Source: Nannochloropsis salina CCMP1776
Lineage: Eukaryota > Sar > Eustigmatophyceae > Eustigmatales > Monodopsidaceae
DNA: 64,000 nt
NCBI GenBank assembly: GCA_004565275.1
Contig: SDOX01000121.1
Coordinates: 277,800 to 341,799 of the forward strand
Direction of reading: 5' to 3'
Positions 32,794 through 43,942 of the stretch are shown here, piece after piece. The notes below the pieces were generated by a model. That model searched no databases, had not been told where the DNA came from, and was given only the letters and a program-made list of their open reading frames with translations. Both the position numbers and the translations under genes were made by a program. The number at the start of each line of letters is the position of its first letter. Position 1 is the first letter of the stretch.

Positions 32794-33511
32794 AGGGGGT
32801 CGACAGGGGCACGACGTGCGGACGCATGGAAGAGGGGCAAAGAAAGAAAAGAGAGCAAACAAAGACAAATATGGAGGAATATGCTGAGGACATCCATTAC
32901 ATGGGGGCATAAAGTAGAATCAAGTGTCCAAAGATATCGGAGACTGAGAAAGAACAGGTACTAGTCTGCTTTCATGTCACCGATACGTAATGATAGGTTG
33001 CTAACATAGACAAAGGCACAAGGTGAGGTCACATACAAGAAATGCGTATTCCATGCGAGGACTTGTCGAATCTTACAAGCGGATCAACTATTTTTTCCAG
33101 CCAAGAAAGAGAAGGCCCCAAAGTGAAGTTTGGGAACGCTGATGGGCCGGATAGGACAACCCACGGTCGACCCCCAAGGCATGCTCGAAACTGACAGGGC
33201 GACACGAAGTAGGTAGGCACAAAGTTGAATTTCAGACTGGCCATGGAACGTGGGCATATTGGGCCATGCGATAGTTTATGGGGAAAGCATGATGTTCCTG
33301 TTCTACGTCTTAACTTGCTTCGCAAATTGCCTCTCGTTGTTAGTCATCGCTGAATCCGCCTCAAGTGGAAGAAGCGGCCACAATCCAGTTTACTTTGATT
33401 GTTCGGACGAACAACCTTGTCACCACACGCATTTATGCTGCTGACCACAACATTTGATTTTGCGGTGATCTTGCTCGCGTTGTTTGCTTCATATTCTCGT
33501 CCTCAGTTGTC
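32794..33511. other. 0.7-kb intergenic region
   Basis: 3' flank of the HORMA gene and promoter of the kinase gene. Moderately AT-rich, with nothing else recognised. Confidence 0.45.
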
Positions 33512-35233
33512 ATGCATTCCACCTATTCTCACCATACCTATCAAACTGCCAAGATGCCGCCCCCGCGTCAAAAAGAGAAAAACGGACCGGTTCTGGAGGA
33601 GAAAAATAGCAGCACCGCCCGCCCGGGTCTTATTCTCCGTGGTCGTTGGAAGTTGGGCCGTCTTCTTGGAGAGGGTGCATGCGGGCAGGTGTTTGCTGTC
33701 GAGGACGTGACGGGGGCCCAAAATGAACAGGAATGGGTAATCAAACTAGCTCCCCTTCCCCCACCCGCTGCCGCAGGGGTGGCCAGAAAGAAGAACAAGA
33801 AAGACGAGAGCCTGAAACGAAACGCGGACACCTTGTACATGGAGCAGCTGGTCTATAAAAACTACTTGATGGGGGTCCCGCACGTGCCTGCGTTGCCCGC
33901 CCTCCTCTCATACGGTGAAGACAAAGGCTTCCGGTTCCTCGTAATGCAACGCTTAGGTCAAGACCTCAGTCAATTATTCGAGTCTCAAGGACGTTACTTC
34001 TCTCCTGCGACCCTTGCAGACTACGGGAAACAGATGTTGGATGGCATTCAACAGATGCACGAACGGCAGCTCTTGTTCATCGATGTGAAGCCCGAGAACT
34101 TCATGCTCGGCTTGCCCGGCACGCGCGCGTCGAATTGGGTCTTCCTCGTGGATTTGGGTCTGGTGGAAAAATACACCGGAAGCAACGGAGTCCATAAACC
34201 ACAGGAGGGGCAAGGTGCCGCGGGTGGGGGAGTAGGCACCCCCCTGTTTTCCAGTCTCGCCTGCCACGAGGGAAGGCCAGCAGGACGGCGCGATGATTTA
34301 GAGGCGCTGGGCTGGGTCTTGCTGTACTTTGCGCGGGGAGGTGTCTTGCCCTGGGCGAGTGCCACGAGCGACTCCGAGTGTTTGAAAATGAAACGGTCGG
34401 CACTGGTCAAGGACCTGAGCCGAGGGGTGGTGGGCGGAGACTTGCTGGCCCAGTTTCTGGAAATGGCGCGAAAGACCGCCTATGAGGCGGCTCCGAAATA
34501 TGCAGCGTTCGCGGGCTTGCTGGATAAATTGGGTGGAGTGAAAGAGGCTGGTGGGAAGGGAGGGGCTGACAGCAGCTGTGCCGGAGTGGAGGTGCAAGTA
34601 GCGGGAACGAAACGGAAAGGCGAGAGGGTGGTTGAAAGGGGCGAGAGGGGGCCAAAGAAAGGCGGTGGGGGGGAAGGCGAAAGGAAAGAAGGAAAATTGA
34701 CGGGTTCAAGTTCAGCTACGGTCAAGATGGGGCCGCGTGCTGGAGAAAATGACCGCGCGGGGTTGAAAAGCAGCGACAGCAACAACAGGCGCGAAAAAGG
34801 GAGCCGCAAAATGGCCCCCGACCACAGTTTAGAGACGGACGTAGTGCATCTGACGGCGGGAGAGGCGCCGGGCCAAGGTCCACGCGCAAGGAGCATGACG
34901 AATGGGCACCACCAGTCGTTGTGGTTGGAGGGCCTGGCCGGACCACATAAGGGCGAACGCTTCGAGTTGGGGACGCTGGAGAAGGCCATGTACCTGGGCC
35001 GAGAACAGGGAGGAGTAGCCCTGCTAGAGGACAAGAGAGTGGGGGGGAAACACGTGAAGCTGGAGGCCTCTGGGAGAAATTCCGTCCACTCGGTAAAGGT
35101 GACACCGATGACGGGAGCGGGACTGGGCCCGGTCTTGTGCAATAATGTGGCAATGGGCAAAAAGGGACGGGTGTTGTTCGCGGGCGACCTCCTCCAGGTC
35201 GGGGAGAGTACGCTGGCGTTGCGGCGGGCGTAG
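33512..35233 (+). CDS. CK1/VRK-group protein kinase with C-terminal FHA domain
   Basis: A single exon of 573 residues; an in-frame ATG at 33554 with better context may be the true start. The kinase domain (about residues 45-350) has LGEGACGQVFAVED as glycine loop and WVIKLAP with the ATP-binding Lys. LFIDVKPENFMLG is the catalytic loop, with Phe-Ile in place of the usual His-Arg. VDLGLVEKY stands in the DFG position. RRDDLEALGWVLLYFARGGVLPW is a CK1-group hallmark (compare RRDDLESLGYVLMYF). The catalytic Asp, Lys and Asn remain, so activity is possible. A basic, Ser/Gly-rich linker leads to a C-terminal FHA-like domain (GERFELGTLEKAMYLGRE, KRVGGKHVKLE), which would bind phosphothreonine peptides. 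The targets are unknown. Confidence 0.87.
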   Translation: MHSTYSHHTYQTAKMPPPRQKEKNGPVLEEKNSSTARPGLILRGRWKLGRLLGEGACGQVFAVEDVTGAQNEQEWVIKLAPLPPPAAAGVARKKNKKDESLKRNADTLYMEQLVYKNYLMGVPHVPALPALLSYGEDKGFRFLVMQRLGQDLSQLFESQGRYFSPATLADYGKQMLDGIQQMHERQLLFIDVKPENFMLGLPGTRASNWVFLVDLGLVEKYTGSNGVHKPQEGQGAAGGGVGTPLFSSLACHEGRPAGRRDDLEALGWVLLYFARGGVLPWASATSDSECLKMKRSALVKDLSRGVVGGDLLAQFLEMARKTAYEAAPKYAAFAGLLDKLGGVKEAGGKGGADSSCAGVEVQVAGTKRKGERVVERGERGPKKGGGGEGERKEGKLTGSSSATVKMGPRAGENDRAGLKSSDSNNRREKGSRKMAPDHSLETDVVHLTAGEAPGQGPRARSMTNGHHQSLWLEGLAGPHKGERFELGTLEKAMYLGREQGGVALLEDKRVGGKHVKLEASGRNSVHSVKVTPMTGAGLGPVLCNNVAMGKKGRVLFAGDLLQVGESTLALRRA

Positions 35234-35873
35234 GCATACAGGGGAGAGAGAACAAAAATACCTGTACCGGGAGGTGGAGGATGATGTCGATACGAAAGAC
35301 TTAGTATCGGTTCATTATTATCTCTATGTGCATCTGGAGGCTTTCAAGTCACGAAGATGATGAATTCGAGAACCGCAGTGCAGAAAAGAAAGTCCGCCGT
35401 AATGGCACGGCCTCTTGGATGTGTGTGAAGCAGTAGGATACAACATCGTCAGCCGTAAGGAACTATAGGTTCACGTTTTTTCATTTTGTCCGGGGAAAGA
35501 ACTACATCAAAGGACAAACCGATTCAAATTGGGGTATGTCGCCGGGGGGTATTCTGCTGACAGCGTTCCACAACCGTGACAAAATGCGCCCACAAAATCT
35601 CTTCCTCAAAGCATAGATGTAAATCTAGCATCCTTTGTCTGATAAGAAGCGTCAACGAGAGACTTAAGTCCATGACACGCTTCCAATATGAATAAACAGG
35701 GGGAAAAGGGTCGGGAGGTTACATGCTGGCAGTGAATTTGGGCGACACGTACCCCCTCCAGGGGCCACTCAGGAGGGATGCATATTGCCCGTGTCATTTT
35801 CAAGCCCCATGACCCATACACGTCCCTCATGTCATCCTGTGCAAATAAAACTGAACCACAGAGAAAGAGAGCG
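35234..35873. other. 0.64-kb intergenic region
   Basis: Between the kinase stop and the helicase start, both on the plus strand. No coding similarity or structured RNA was seen. Confidence 0.45.
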
Positions 35874-38597
35874 ATGTCCAAGCGACCGCGGGCGGGTGGT
35901 TCCCAGCATTATAGAAATGGGGGCGTTGCCACTCGGCAGGAATATCAACGAGAGGGGAAGGGTGGTGGTAGACAGCAAGGGCCAAACAAGACGGGCGCAG
36001 GAAAAAGAGCATCGATATCTGCGGCGGCGGAAGAAAAACGGCAGGGCTTGCGCGTGCAAGAAATGGAATTGCTTCGAAAACGGGTGGTAGCAGAAGCTCC
36101 TGCACCAGGTACACACACTCCCAACGGCCTGCGCCAAGATACTTTCCCATGATGACCTTTTCTCCAATGTGCGACGCATTTTTAACAAACCATCTCTCAA
36201 CCCGCTTCTCTGCTTTTACTGTGCATTCTCTATCTAGGCACCCAGCTTTTTGTGGAGGGTGGGGGGCCGGGAAAGGCCTTTCGCGATCTCCCCCTCTCGA
36301 GAATAACCCTACAAGGGTTAGATCGAAACAAGTTTTCTGCCATGACCGACATCCAACTGGCCGCAGTGCCTCATGCCTTGGCAGGACGCGATGTCCTGGG
36401 TGCCGCCAAAACTGGTTCGGGGAAAACGCTCGCGTTCGTGGTGCCGCTCCTCGAAAAATTATACCGGGAGGGATGGGCCCTCTCAGACGGCTTGGGAGCC
36501 TTGATCATCACACCCACGCGGGAGCTGGCGTTGCAAATATTTGAGGTCTTGCGGATTGTGGGGAAAGGGCACATGTTCTCGGCGGCCCTGTTGACGGGAG
36601 GGAAAAAAGAATTCCGGGAGGAACAAGTCCGGGTCCCGCGGATGAACATCATCGTCGCTACCCCCGGCAGGCTCTTGCAGCATTTGGAAGAAACGCCGGG
36701 TTTTGACGCCTCCCAACTGCAAGTTTTGGTCCTGGACGAGGCGGACCGGATCTTGGACATGGGCTTCAGCCGGCAGTTGAACGCGATCCTGGCCTACCTG
36801 CCTCCCGGGGCGGGGCGTCAGACCTTGCTTTTCTCGGCGACGCAGACCAAGTCTGTCAAGGACCTGGCCCGACTTTCGCTGGACAAGAATTCGGAGTATG
36901 TGGGCGTGCACGATACAGCCGCCCACGCCACCCCGGACCGGCTGGTGCAGAATTACCTGGTGGCTGCGTTGGCGGACAAGATGGACACACTCTGGGCATT
37001 CATCAAGAGCCACATGAAGCACAAACTCGTCGTGTTTTTCTCCTCCTGCTCCCAGGTCCGCTACGTGCACGCCTGCTTTCGGGCGCTCCAACCGGGCGTG
37101 CCCCTCCTCGCCCTGCACGGGAAGATCAAACAGGCGCGACGCACGCACATTTATTTCGAATTTGTCCGGCGGCCCGCCGCGGTGCTCTTTGCCACCGACA
37201 TTGCGGCCCGGGGCCTGGATTTTCCCGCCTGCGACTGGGTGGTCCAGGTGGATGCCCCAGAGGACACAGCCATGTACATCCATCGGGTGGGCCGGACGGC
37301 ACGCTACCGAAGCGGAGGCCGCTCTCTCCTCTTCCTTTTGCCCAGCGAAGAAGGAGGCATGCTGCGCCGGTTGGAAGCCGCGCATGTGCCCATCACACGG
37401 GTGACGGTGAACCCGAGCAAGACCACCAGCGTCCGTCAAAAGACAGCGGCGGTGGTCGCCTCCAACCCGGAGTGCAAGCGCTTGGCCCAGAAGGCCTTCG
37501 TGTCCTACCTCCGGTCCGTGGCCCTCATGCCGCTCAAGGACGTCTTCGACATCTCGGCGCTGGACGTGGAGGCCTTCGCCGATGCCCTGGGTCTGTCCAA
37601 GTGCCCATCCACCAAATTTCTCAAGGCGCTGAAGGAGGGCGAGGGGGGGGCGGAGGAAGGGAGGGAGGCGGTGAGGGAGAAGAAGAACCGAAGCCGGGCT
37701 TTGGAACGCCTAAAAGAGAAGATCAAGATGGAGCGGGCGGAGAAAGCCAGGGAGCGGAGGCGGGAGGAGGAGGGGGAGGGGGTGGGGCCGGCAGGGGAGC
37801 AGGGAGCCGGGGGGAGGAGGGAGGGTGGGAAGGACGGGTCAGAGGAGGAGGGAGAGGAGGTGGAGGAGGTTGGAGGTGAAGATGAATCAGAAAATGATGA
37901 GGATGAGGGGGGAGGAGGGTTGCTGCGGGTGAAGCGGAAGCATTCGTGGGACATGGAGGACGCGGAGGAGGCAGAGAGCTTGTTGGAGAAAGCCAAGAGA
38001 AAGAAGGCAAAGAAGGAGAAGATGAAAATTGCGGTCAACAGGACACCCAGTCAAAATAAGAAGATCGTGTTTGCAGAGGAAAGTGATGAGGAGGTAGTGG
38101 AGGAGGGAAAAGGGGCAAAAGGAATGAAGCAGCTCGATGGAGAGCCGAAGAGTGAGAGGAGGGACCGACTAACCAGGGAGGCTGAAAATGAGGAGTTGGT
38201 TTCGGATATGATGACCTTAAAGGCTCAAAACGAGGCGTACGTTCAGGCGGTACAACGACGGCTTCTGGTTAGTCGGGAAGAGGATCGGGCAAAAGAGCGC
38301 GAACGGGTTCGGGAGAAGCACAAGAAAAGGCGACTTCGTGAGAAAGGAGATAGGGAGGAGGAACAAGAAGAGGCTCAATTGGGGAATGGGGTGGTTCTTG
38401 GGAGTTTTGAGGAGGAAGAGGAATCAGGGGAGCAGGATGAGGAGGAAGGAGAGGTGGATGAGGAAGAGGAGGAGGGCGGGGAGGAGGAGGTGAACAACGA
38501 CAACGTCGTAAATGAGGGACGCCAGGACAGATTGGTTGAGGGCATGTCTTTGCGAGAACAAGAAGAGGCCGTGCTCCAGAGCTTGCGGGGCGGCTAG
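35874..38597 (+). CDS. DDX10: DEAD-box RNA helicase DDX10/Dbp4
   Basis: A nucleolar helicase needed for early 18S rRNA processing and U14 snoRNA release. Exons 35874-36108 and 36238-38597 join within a Gly codon (864 residues; human 875). All helicase motifs are present: MTDIQ (Q), AAKTGSGKT (I), PTRELA (Ia), TPGR (Ib), DEAD (II), SAT (III), RGLD (V) and HRVGRTAR (VI). Subfamily blocks such as LLFSATQTKSVKDLARLSL and KLVVFFSSCSQVRY are nearly identical to human DDX10, and AFVSYLRSVALM follows the core. The C-terminal third is highly charged, rich in Lys, Glu and Gly, as in Dbp4, and partly encoded by GGA/GAG-rich repeats. Confidence 0.96.
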
Positions 38598-39026
38598 AGT
38601 GCTCATCGCGTTAAAAAAGTGGAAAACAATACATATCCAATCAGGTGATCGTTGTCAAGCGCGGAGCTCGAGACATGACGTGTACACTGTCTATAGACGG
38701 AGACTTTCACTACACTCTGCTTCCTTTCAGGCTTTATTTCTAACATAGCATCCAGAGTGGAACCCCAGTACGTTGGCACATGGTGGCGACGCGTGACGTT
38801 TTTGAGCGACGCTGTTTTGAAGCCATCAAGGCTCACGATAGGGTCCGCCTCGGAAAACCTCCTGCCAGAGGATCCCGGAATCTTGATCCCATCTTTCCTC
38901 TTCCTACAGCCTGTGCCATGCGTCACTAAGCATTCACTCACGTGTATCCTCGTGCATGCATGCGCAACTCTTTTCGCACGTATCACAGGTCGGTCCCGTG
39001 CTTCCTTTCGCCCCGGGTTTTCCGAG
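38598..39026. other. 0.43-kb intergenic region
   Basis: 3' flank of the helicase and promoter of the methyltransferase. An upstream methyltransferase exon cannot be ruled out, but none is evident. Confidence 0.4.
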
Positions 39027-40324
39027 ATGCCGCCAGTTTCTAACGGAAGGCCGAAGGGGGGCCACGAGGCAGAAAACGACGACATACAAGCGTCCAAGAA
39101 CCCATTCACACGCTATTGTACGTGAACGAATAAGCATTGACGGAAAATTCTGCTTTAAGGTTGTCCCGTCTTGTTCGTACGTTAAACTTACGCCCCAACC
39201 TCCCTTCCTCACCCCACCCAGACGCCCAACTCCTTCATCAACAAAACATGATGCAGGACAGCATTCGCACAGGCACCTACCGAAACGCTTTCCTAACACA
39301 CAAAGTTGATTTCCAAGACAAGGTTGTGCTTGACGTGGGAACGGGCACAGGGATATTGGCATTTTTCGCCATCCAGGCAGGCGCCCGCAAGGTGTATGCG
39401 GTGGAAGCCAGCGGGATGGCCAAGCATGCCGAAACGCTAGTGAAGGCAAACGGATTGCAGGGAAGGATCATAGTGGTGAAGAAAAGGGTGGAGGAGATGG
39501 AGCTACCGGAAATGGTGGACATTATTGTCTCCGAGCCGATTGGGTTCCTCTTGGTGCATGAACGAATGTTGGAGACGTACCTAACAGCACGTGATAAATG
39601 GCTCAAACAGGGGGGGCTAATGTTTCCAAATGCCGGGGACATCGTCATGGCCCCTTTCACAGACGAATTGCTTTACAACGAGCAGTTGGGAAAGACGGCT
39701 TTCTGGTCCACCTCGAAAGATTTCTACGGCGTCGACCTGACGAGCCTGCAGAAAGACGCCCAAGCCGAATATTTCGCGCAGCCTGTGGTCGGTTACTTTC
39801 ATCCCTCGTGCGTGCTTGCGCCCTCTGCGCCGGTGCGGCACCGGGTGGATTTCCTGTGCGTGACACACGCAAATTTGCAAAGCTTCCAGGTGCCTTTTAC
39901 GTTTCGGGCGGAACGCACTGCCCTCATGCATGGGATGGGTTGCTGGTTCGATATCGAGTTCGCAGGGTCTGGGGCTGGTGGTATTACGCCCGTAGTGCTG
40001 TCGACCAGTCCCGCGGCACCTGGGACGCACTGGTACCAATGTCGGTTGCTCTTACCGGAGCCCATCGCGGTAAACAGGGGACAGACAGTCAGTGGCTCGA
40101 TGCAGTTCATGGCAAACGAGCATTTTTCTTATGATTTGTTGCTCACAGTACGCTTGGACGGGACGAACATTCAATGTTCCACTACAATTTTTTTGCAGGA
40201 CCAAAGCTATCATTACTTGAATCATCCTGTGGTGACTCCCGTGGGGGATCCACAGGCAGCGGGAATTGGGGCTTTGGGTGGGGAGGGAGGAAACTGGGCA
40301 CCTGCCATGAACACAACTGCCTGA
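39027..40324 (+). CDS. PRMT4: Protein arginine methyltransferase, CARM1/PRMT4 type
   Basis: Transfers methyl groups from SAM to arginines of histones and RNA-binding proteins. Exons 39027-39117 and 39222-40324 join within a Tyr codon (397 residues). The junction rebuilds YYAQLLHQQNMMQD, matching the CARM1 start of the catalytic core (LSQQQNMMQDYVRTGTY). SAM motif I is VLDVGTGTGIL, post-I is YAVEAS, the double-E loop is SEPIGFLLVHERMLE, and the THW loop is THWYQ. QPVVGYF, VDLTSL and YDLLLTVRLDGT further support PRMT4 over PRMT1. Human CARM1 has 608 residues, with an N-terminal PH-like domain and a C-terminal activation domain. Both are missing here, unless unseen upstream exons exist. Confidence 0.93.
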
Positions 40325-41611
40325 CGTCATTCAGTATCAAGTTTGTATTGGTCAACGTATTGAAAAGCATGGTCATGAAGAGTAGGTCGTCGAATCTAAA
40401 ATTGAAAATGATCAAAAATGAGAAAGAAATGGAAGGAGGCGAATATGAGGGAAGAATACGAGACACCGGGAGGAATTCAATGCTTTCTAAATAACGCATA
40501 GTAAATTCAGTAAAGAAATCTAAGTCAGAGGAAATACAATATCTTGGTTGTGGTATGCACCTCTTAAAGCATATCAGGCTGAATTTCCGTCACGTTGAAG
40601 GGATCGTCTCTTCCGTACATGTTAGACAGTGTTGATGATATAAGTACCATCAATAGTCTTCCACCCTGAGAATTACTTGAATCGCTTTCCCATCCCAAGT
40701 AGAGGTCCATGCATATTTTCCCGCGAATGGGCATTGGAGTAAAAGGAAGAAAGGTGACAGGTAATTAAACACCTTTCACCTTCACTGATATGCCATTGTA
40801 ATCTCACACATTCATTTCTACCAGGGCCGACACAATTAGCGAGTAATTTCTAGTTTTAAAGCTTCTTACACAAGGGCTTAAAACGATCGGGTACACGCTG
40901 CTCCACGAAGATGCATGGAATGAGGCTTGAGGAAGTTACGCGCTATCAATGATACATTTTCGTGAAATATGAGCATCATTCCCGCGTCTCCGACACGAAA
41001 GTCACGACCAGCCCCTCAATACTACAAGCGTCCCTATCCTCTCCTAGGCCTATTTCGGATCCGACAAACATAATTGTGCTCACGAGTCTAATCCTTTTAA
41101 AGCTTTACAACATATGATAACCTCAGTCCTCGAACTAGTTTTGCTGATACCTAGGTATTGACCCACCAGACCCACCAAAATGGTGGTTCAGAGGGGAGAA
41201 GCGGCTGACGGAGAAGATTCAAAAAGAAAAAGACCTGAAGGACGTACGTCACAATGCGAAGCACTAGGAAATGAGCACAGAATGGCACCATGCCTACTAC
41301 CTTTATGATACTCCGCGCTGCTAACATGATTATTTTTATCAACGGTCATCTTTGACATGACGCATTTGGAAATATTTCTATCACTGGAAATGTAAGCTGA
41401 CAAAGCAAACGAGCTTAAATCAAAGTGAGGGCTCAACGGTCGGTGGTAACGGCTCGCTCGAAGCTAAATGCCATTTTGGCCAAAAGCCGTAGTTTTGATA
41501 AGTTAAGTACATGCATATAAGCTACGTGTGATGGCATTGTAAAAGTTCTTTTTGTAAACCATGCCGTCACTGTTTGACCCTCTAATCATCCTCACATCGA
41601 TATAGTTGACA
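40325..41611. other. 1.3-kb AT-rich intergenic region
   Basis: 3' flank of the methyltransferase and promoter of CFAP52, clearly AT-richer than most of the window. No protein, tRNA or repeat was recognised. Confidence 0.5.
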
Positions 41612-43729
41612 ATGGCATCAATTGCTTCGACTGCTGACTTTTCATCAGTTTCTGGTACAAAAGATAAGGACTTGGCCTTAGAGGGCATGCTTGGATTCAA
41701 TGGTCGTGTCTCTGATGGCCTTCAATATACACCGGATGGCAATTATATTGCCTATCCCTTGGGCTCAATGGTCATCGTCCAAAATTTAGCAACTGAGCAT
41801 CAATGTTTCTTGCAAGGGCATACAGGAATATCAGTCAGTGCTTTAGCAATATCGAGGGATGGCTCGCGCTTAGCGACAGGTCACGAGGGAATAACACCGA
41901 GCAGCAAAGCAGACATATGTATCTGGGACCTGGACACAGCAAAAAGCCTCGCAGATAATACCTCAGCTACATCCAATTCTGTAACAAAAAATCATTTTCA
42001 GATGGACCGCTTGATAATTTACCGCCTCAACCAGCACCTTGGCAAAATTCAGAGCCTTGACTTTTCTCACGACGGAAACTTTTTGGCAAGTGCAGGCGGC
42101 CAAGACGACAACACCGTGATAGTTTGGGATTTACGATCACAGTCATCCGACCACGAGGAAGAAACCCATACCTCATTCACCACCGGCGCAAAGCCATCCT
42201 TGCGCAATTCATCACGAATTGTATGTGGTGATAGAATTTCTGAGAAAGGAACACTTTGCCTACGGTGGCTGCATGGTCGCAATGATCGTTTCGTAACGGG
42301 GGGATACTATTCCTTGCGTGTGTGGCAAGTTGATGCGCCGGCCCTCAAGATGCATTACATGGAAACAGCCACGGGTAGCCTACGTCGAGTTTATACCACC
42401 TTTTCCATAGCCCCGAATGACGAAATCTGCTATTGCGGTACCCACACCGGAGACTTAGTTCGTGTCCGCATCGATCGTGACCCCATGCCACGCTCAAATA
42501 ATGAACCCGATAAGATCCGGCCAATTTTGGACGCTGTCTCCACAATAAAATTTCACAAAGGGATTCGAAGCCTAGCGTGCTTCACAAACATCATGACGGG
42601 CAACAATAATTTGCTCGTGGGTGCTGGAGACGGAAAAGTTGCCGTGGTCTTACCCACAACCCTCAAATTCGTCGCTGGTAAAGCGACCAGCCTTCTCGGC
42701 TCTGTCACATCTTTGGCCATTGCACCGGACAGCATGGGTTTCTTAGCGGCGACAGATCAATCGAATCGATACTACCTCAACTTTCAAAAATTTGTGCCGG
42801 GACTGCGTGGCACCTGCCACTACGCACCTATAAATGGGTTGGTCTTTCCAGCGCACTGCTCTGATCTAATTATAACATGTTCACTGAATGATGTCCGTGT
42901 CTGGAATGTGACATTGCGCCAGGAATTACTCCGAATACAGGTTCCTAATTTGGAGGCCAAAGCTGTGACGATTACGCCCACGGGCAATACGATTATAAGC
43001 GGCTGGAGTGATGGCAAGGTCCGCGGCTTTCTACCAGAAAGTGGGAAGCTTAAATTTGTGATTAGCAACGCCCACACAGAGGGTGCCGTAACGGCATTGG
43101 CCGTTTGCCACGACGCAAAAGAGAGCTCCCCCCCTTGGAGACTTTTGACGGGAGGGGAGGATGGGAGGATTCGTCTGTGGCACGTTGCCTCGGCATGGCA
43201 GTCCATGGTATTTTCCGCCAAAGAGCACCGGGCGGCTGTGACGTCTTTGTGTATTACTGGAGATAATGAAAGGTGCGTGAGTGCGTCCGCTGATGGTTCC
43301 TGCATTGTCTGGGATCTTCAAGCCCACACTCGACTGCTAGCCGTCATGGAACCTGCGCTCTATGAAGCTGCCCTCTTTCATCCCGACGGTTCCCAGCTTT
43401 TGACGTGTGGAAGCAATCACCACATCACATACTATGACGCTTACGACGGATCGCTGATTCGCGTGTTAAAAGGCGGGGAAAATGCTGTGCGAGCCCTGGA
43501 CGTCGTGGTAGGCGGTGAAATGTTTGTCTCGGGCGGGGCAGACAACCTCGTGAGAGTATGGGCGTACGTAGAAGGGGTGGTGTTGAGTGTAGGGCATGGC
43601 CACAGCGGACCCATTCAGGACGTCAAAGTCAGTCCCGATGAACGTCGAATCGTATCCGTAGGGGAAGAGGGAGGAATATTCATCTGGCGAATGCCAGAGG
43701 ACCAGAAAGAGACGCCGAGTGCGAGCTAG
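41612..43729 (+). CDS. CFAP52: Cilia- and flagella-associated protein 52 (WD40, CFAP52/WDR16)
   Basis: An inner-junction protein of motile-cilium doublet microtubules, built of two WD40 propellers. A single exon of 705 residues (human 620). The similarity runs end to end. It includes the N-terminal LEGMLGFNGRVSDGL and YPLGSMVIVQNLAT, then FLQGHTGISVSALAISRDG and SLDFSHDGNFLASAGGQDD. ELLRIQVPNL, GRIRLWHVA and CVSASADGSCIVWDL follow, and the end is GGADNLVRVWAY and VGHGHSGPIQDV. The start ATG at 41612 is the first in frame. Its codons are markedly less GC-rich than those of DDX10 or CLASP. It converges on ARL2, a gene of tubulin folding, with 213 bp between stops. Confidence 0.94.
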   Translation: MASIASTADFSSVSGTKDKDLALEGMLGFNGRVSDGLQYTPDGNYIAYPLGSMVIVQNLATEHQCFLQGHTGISVSALAISRDGSRLATGHEGITPSSKADICIWDLDTAKSLADNTSATSNSVTKNHFQMDRLIIYRLNQHLGKIQSLDFSHDGNFLASAGGQDDNTVIVWDLRSQSSDHEEETHTSFTTGAKPSLRNSSRIVCGDRISEKGTLCLRWLHGRNDRFVTGGYYSLRVWQVDAPALKMHYMETATGSLRRVYTTFSIAPNDEICYCGTHTGDLVRVRIDRDPMPRSNNEPDKIRPILDAVSTIKFHKGIRSLACFTNIMTGNNNLLVGAGDGKVAVVLPTTLKFVAGKATSLLGSVTSLAIAPDSMGFLAATDQSNRYYLNFQKFVPGLRGTCHYAPINGLVFPAHCSDLIITCSLNDVRVWNVTLRQELLRIQVPNLEAKAVTITPTGNTIISGWSDGKVRGFLPESGKLKFVISNAHTEGAVTALAVCHDAKESSPPWRLLTGGEDGRIRLWHVASAWQSMVFSAKEHRAAVTSLCITGDNERCVSASADGSCIVWDLQAHTRLLAVMEPALYEAALFHPDGSQLLTCGSNHHITYYDAYDGSLIRVLKGGENAVRALDVVVGGEMFVSGGADNLVRVWAYVEGVVLSVGHGHSGPIQDVKVSPDERRIVSVGEEGGIFIWRMPEDQKETPSAS

Positions 43730-43942
43730 AAAAGGAATGCCGACCGACGTAGGCCTTATGAGCAGTATTTGGTGCGAAAATTTACGCGAGGTAAAGAATT
43801 ATGGGGCCAGGTACCGGAAATTCCAGGAAAACGACTATGAAAATCACTTCCGCATAGATGCTTTACATGGCGAGTCTATGCTTTGTTTCTTGCCCGGTTG
43901 GACATGTTGTACAGGTCATTTTCTTCACACATTTCCTCTCAC

